Positions 6,573 through 7,665 of a stretch of 7,665 bases of DNA are shown here, in pieces. A program made the position numbers and the translations under genes. The notes under the pieces were generated by a model, which saw only the letters and a list, made by a program, of their open reading frames with translations, had not been told where the DNA came from and ran no database searches. The stretch comes from Lachnospiraceae bacterium UBA3863 (GTDB lineage: Bacteria; Bacillota; Clostridia; Lachnospirales; Lachnospiraceae), in the NCBI GenBank assembly GCA_002392385.1, contig DGGX01000062.1, positions 638 through 8,302 on the forward strand, written 5' to 3'. How positions within the stretch are numbered: position 1 is the first letter of the stretch; the number at the start of each line of letters is the position of its first letter.

Positions 6573-6605
6573 GGCTCACACAGAGAACCGTCCCCTGTGT
6601 GAGCC
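6573..6605 (+). repeat. REP-like hairpin unit 2
   Basis: GGCTCACACAG (6573-6583) and CTGTGTGAGCC (6595-6605) form a perfect 11-bp stem around the 11-nt loop AGAACCGTCCC. Positions 6576-6605 are the exact inverse of unit 1 extended to 6505. Its centre CAGAGAACCGTCCCCTG also occurs, with one change, in the hairpin at 2432-2448. Confidence 0.7.
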
Positions 6606-6639
6606 TCTGGCCCCTTTGTGAGCCTGAACGAGGTGCAAG

Positions 6640-7665
6640 ATGAAAGAGCAGAGTGCACAGTACGCGTATCCTGATTATCGGCTTACGGACCACGATGCCT
6701 GCGGGATCGGCGCGGTCGTGAATATCGACGGGCGAAGGGACGGAAGGGTCATCGATGACGCGCTGTCCATCGTGGAGAAGCTGGAGCACCGCGCCGGAAA
6801 GGACGCCACCGGCGAGGTGGGCGACGGCGTGGGGATCCTGCTGCAGATCAGCGGGAAGTTTTTCGCTGCGGCGGCCGGGGAGAGCGGCTTCCGCGTGGGA
6901 GAAGAGGGAGATTTCGGCGTCGGGATGTTCTTTCTCCCGCAGGACGCGATGCGCAGGACCTTCGCGGAGCGCATGTTCGAGGTGATTGCGGCCAAGGAGA
7001 GCCTGCCTGTTCTCGGCTGGCGTGACGTGCCGGTGCACCCGGAGATCCTCGGCAGGAGGGCAGTCGACTGCATGCCGTGCATCCGCCAGTGCTTCCTGGC
7101 CAGGCCGGCCGGCGTGGAGAGGGGCATCGCTTTCGACAGGCGTCTCTATGTGGTTCGCCGCGAATTCGAGCAGAGCAGCGAGGACACGTATATCTGCTCC
7201 CTCTCCTCCCGGACTGTCGTCTACAAGGGCATGTTCCTGGTGGGACAGCTGCGCCGTTTCTACGACGACCTGCGCAGCCCCCTCTATGAGAGCGCCATCG
7301 CCATCGTGCACTCCCGCTTCTCCACCAACACGCTGCCCTCCTGGGAGCGGGCCCACCCCTACCGGATGATCGCCCACAACGGCGAGATCAACACCATCCG
7401 CGGCAACGCCGACAGGATGCTGGCGCGGGAGGAGACCATGTCCTCCTGTTTTCCCGCAAGGGACGTGGACAAGATCTACCCGGTGATCACCGCCTCCGGC
7501 TCGGACTCCGCCATGCTGGACAACACGCTGGAGTTCCTGTACATGAACGGCATGGACCTGCCGCTGGCGATGATGGTCACCATTCCCGAACCCTGGAAAA
7601 ACAACGGCTTCATGCGTCGCCAGGAGCGTGACTTCTACCACTACTACGCCACCATGATGGAGCCC
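6640..7665 (+). CDS. gltB: Glutamate synthase large subunit, N-terminal 342 residues (runs off the right edge)
   Basis: The large subunit of glutamate synthase (GOGAT) hydrolyses glutamine and transfers the ammonia to 2-oxoglutarate, giving two glutamates. Only the N-terminal class II glutaminase domain is here, out of about 1,500 residues. The start is followed by a 20-residue leader ending HDA, then CGIGAVV; Cys21 is the expected nucleophile, exposed when the propeptide is removed. Other signatures are the GDGVGILLQI segment (61-70), HSRFSTNT (224-231), HPYRMIAHNGEINTIRGN (239-256) and SGSDSAMLDNTLEF (286-299). The reading frame is open to the last base. ATG 6640 has GAGG (6630-6633) 6 nt upstream. 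There is no clear promoter in the 152-nt gap, which is mostly repeat, so co-transcription with glnN is likely. FMN, Fe-S and synthase domains are outside the window. Confidence 0.94.
   Translation, partial: MKEQSAQYAYPDYRLTDHDACGIGAVVNIDGRRDGRVIDDALSIVEKLEHRAGKDATGEVGDGVGILLQISGKFFAAAAGESGFRVGEEGDFGVGMFFLPQDAMRRTFAERMFEVIAAKESLPVLGWRDVPVHPEILGRRAVDCMPCIRQCFLARPAGVERGIAFDRRLYVVRREFEQSSEDTYICSLSSRTVVYKGMFLVGQLRRFYDDLRSPLYESAIAIVHSRFSTNTLPSWERAHPYRMIAHNGEINTIRGNADRMLAREETMSSCFPARDVDKIYPVITASGSDSAMLDNTLEFLYMNGMDLPLAMMVTIPEPWKNNGFMRRQERDFYHYYATMMEP

Larger units (their letters stand above)
6490..6624. repeat. Palindromic REP-pair (REPIN/MITE-like) element between glnN and gltB
   Basis: Starting 3 nt after the glnN stop, the core 6505-6605 is a perfect 30-bp inverted repeat (6505-6534 against 6576-6605) around a 41-nt spacer. 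Each arm is itself a hairpin. The spacer also folds: ATGCG (6547-6551) with CGCAT (6561-6565), AAA with TTT around a bulged A, and CAGC (6538-6541) with GCTG (6570-6573). Partial extra copies flank it: GGACTCACACAGGG (6491-6504) on the left and CCCCTTTGTGAGCC (6611-6624) on the right, in mirrored orientation. No transposase is present, so it would be a non-autonomous element. Its position inside the likely glnN-gltB transcript means it would be transcribed as one long hairpin. Confidence 0.75.

Noticed and set aside
6490..6624. CRISPR array
   Set aside because: The repeats are palindromic and mirrored about one centre rather than direct and regularly spaced, and no cas gene is present.
6508..7641. 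377-codon minus-strand open frame
   Set aside because: Antisense shadow of gltB. Its C-terminus ends in REPSPV only because it reads through the REP-like repeat.

Overview
The window is 7.7 kb of gene-dense, GC-rich DNA of clostridial (Firmicutes) character. This reading rests on strong AGGAGG-type ribosome binding sites, a type III glutamine synthetase, a LysR regulator next to nitrogen-assimilation genes, and a short repeat with core AGAACCGTCCC that I recall as common in Clostridia and related Firmicutes. I cannot name a genus from sequence alone.

Layout, left to right: (1) 2-1240, minus strand: pyrG (CTP synthase), first 413 codons; the C-terminus lies beyond the left edge. (2) 1241-1452: divergent control region with a good -10 for pyrG, a promoter for the next gene and a LysR-type operator-like site. 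(3) 1453-2406, plus: LysR-family regulator. (4) 2407-2461: convergent gap almost filled by a perfect-stem hairpin whose apex is a copy of the AGAACCGT repeat core. (5) 2462-4093, minus: asnB, glutamine-dependent asparagine synthetase. (6) 4094-4378: second divergent control region, with a plus-strand terminator-like hairpin, a second copy of the operator-like element and a strong promoter for glnN. (7) 4379-6487, plus: glnN, glutamine synthetase III. (8) 6488-6639: a palindromic repeat element of paired inverted REP-like hairpins. (9) 6640-7665, plus: gltB, the first 342 residues of the glutamate synthase large subunit, running off the right edge. No gene-free stretch exceeds 300 bases.

The four enzymes meet at glutamine. 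GlnN makes it from glutamate and ammonia. GltB uses it to regenerate glutamate, and AsnB and PyrG spend its amide nitrogen on asparagine and CTP. The LysR protein in the middle is the obvious candidate controller. The best regulatory observation is an 18/23-identical element, TTTA-N2-ATAGCTTTT-N3-TATGG, preceded in both places by CCGGATCC. It carries a T-N11-A LysR box and occurs once upstream of lysR/pyrG and once upstream of glnN/asnB. At lysR it is centred at about -65 from the predicted start. At glnN it sits 11 bp, about one helical turn, closer to the -35.

I see no defence system, CRISPR array, transposase, rRNA or tRNA. The enzymes are familiar families. The novelty, if any, lies in the shared operator and in the repeat hairpins at two gene junctions, which share a core but have unrelated stems.
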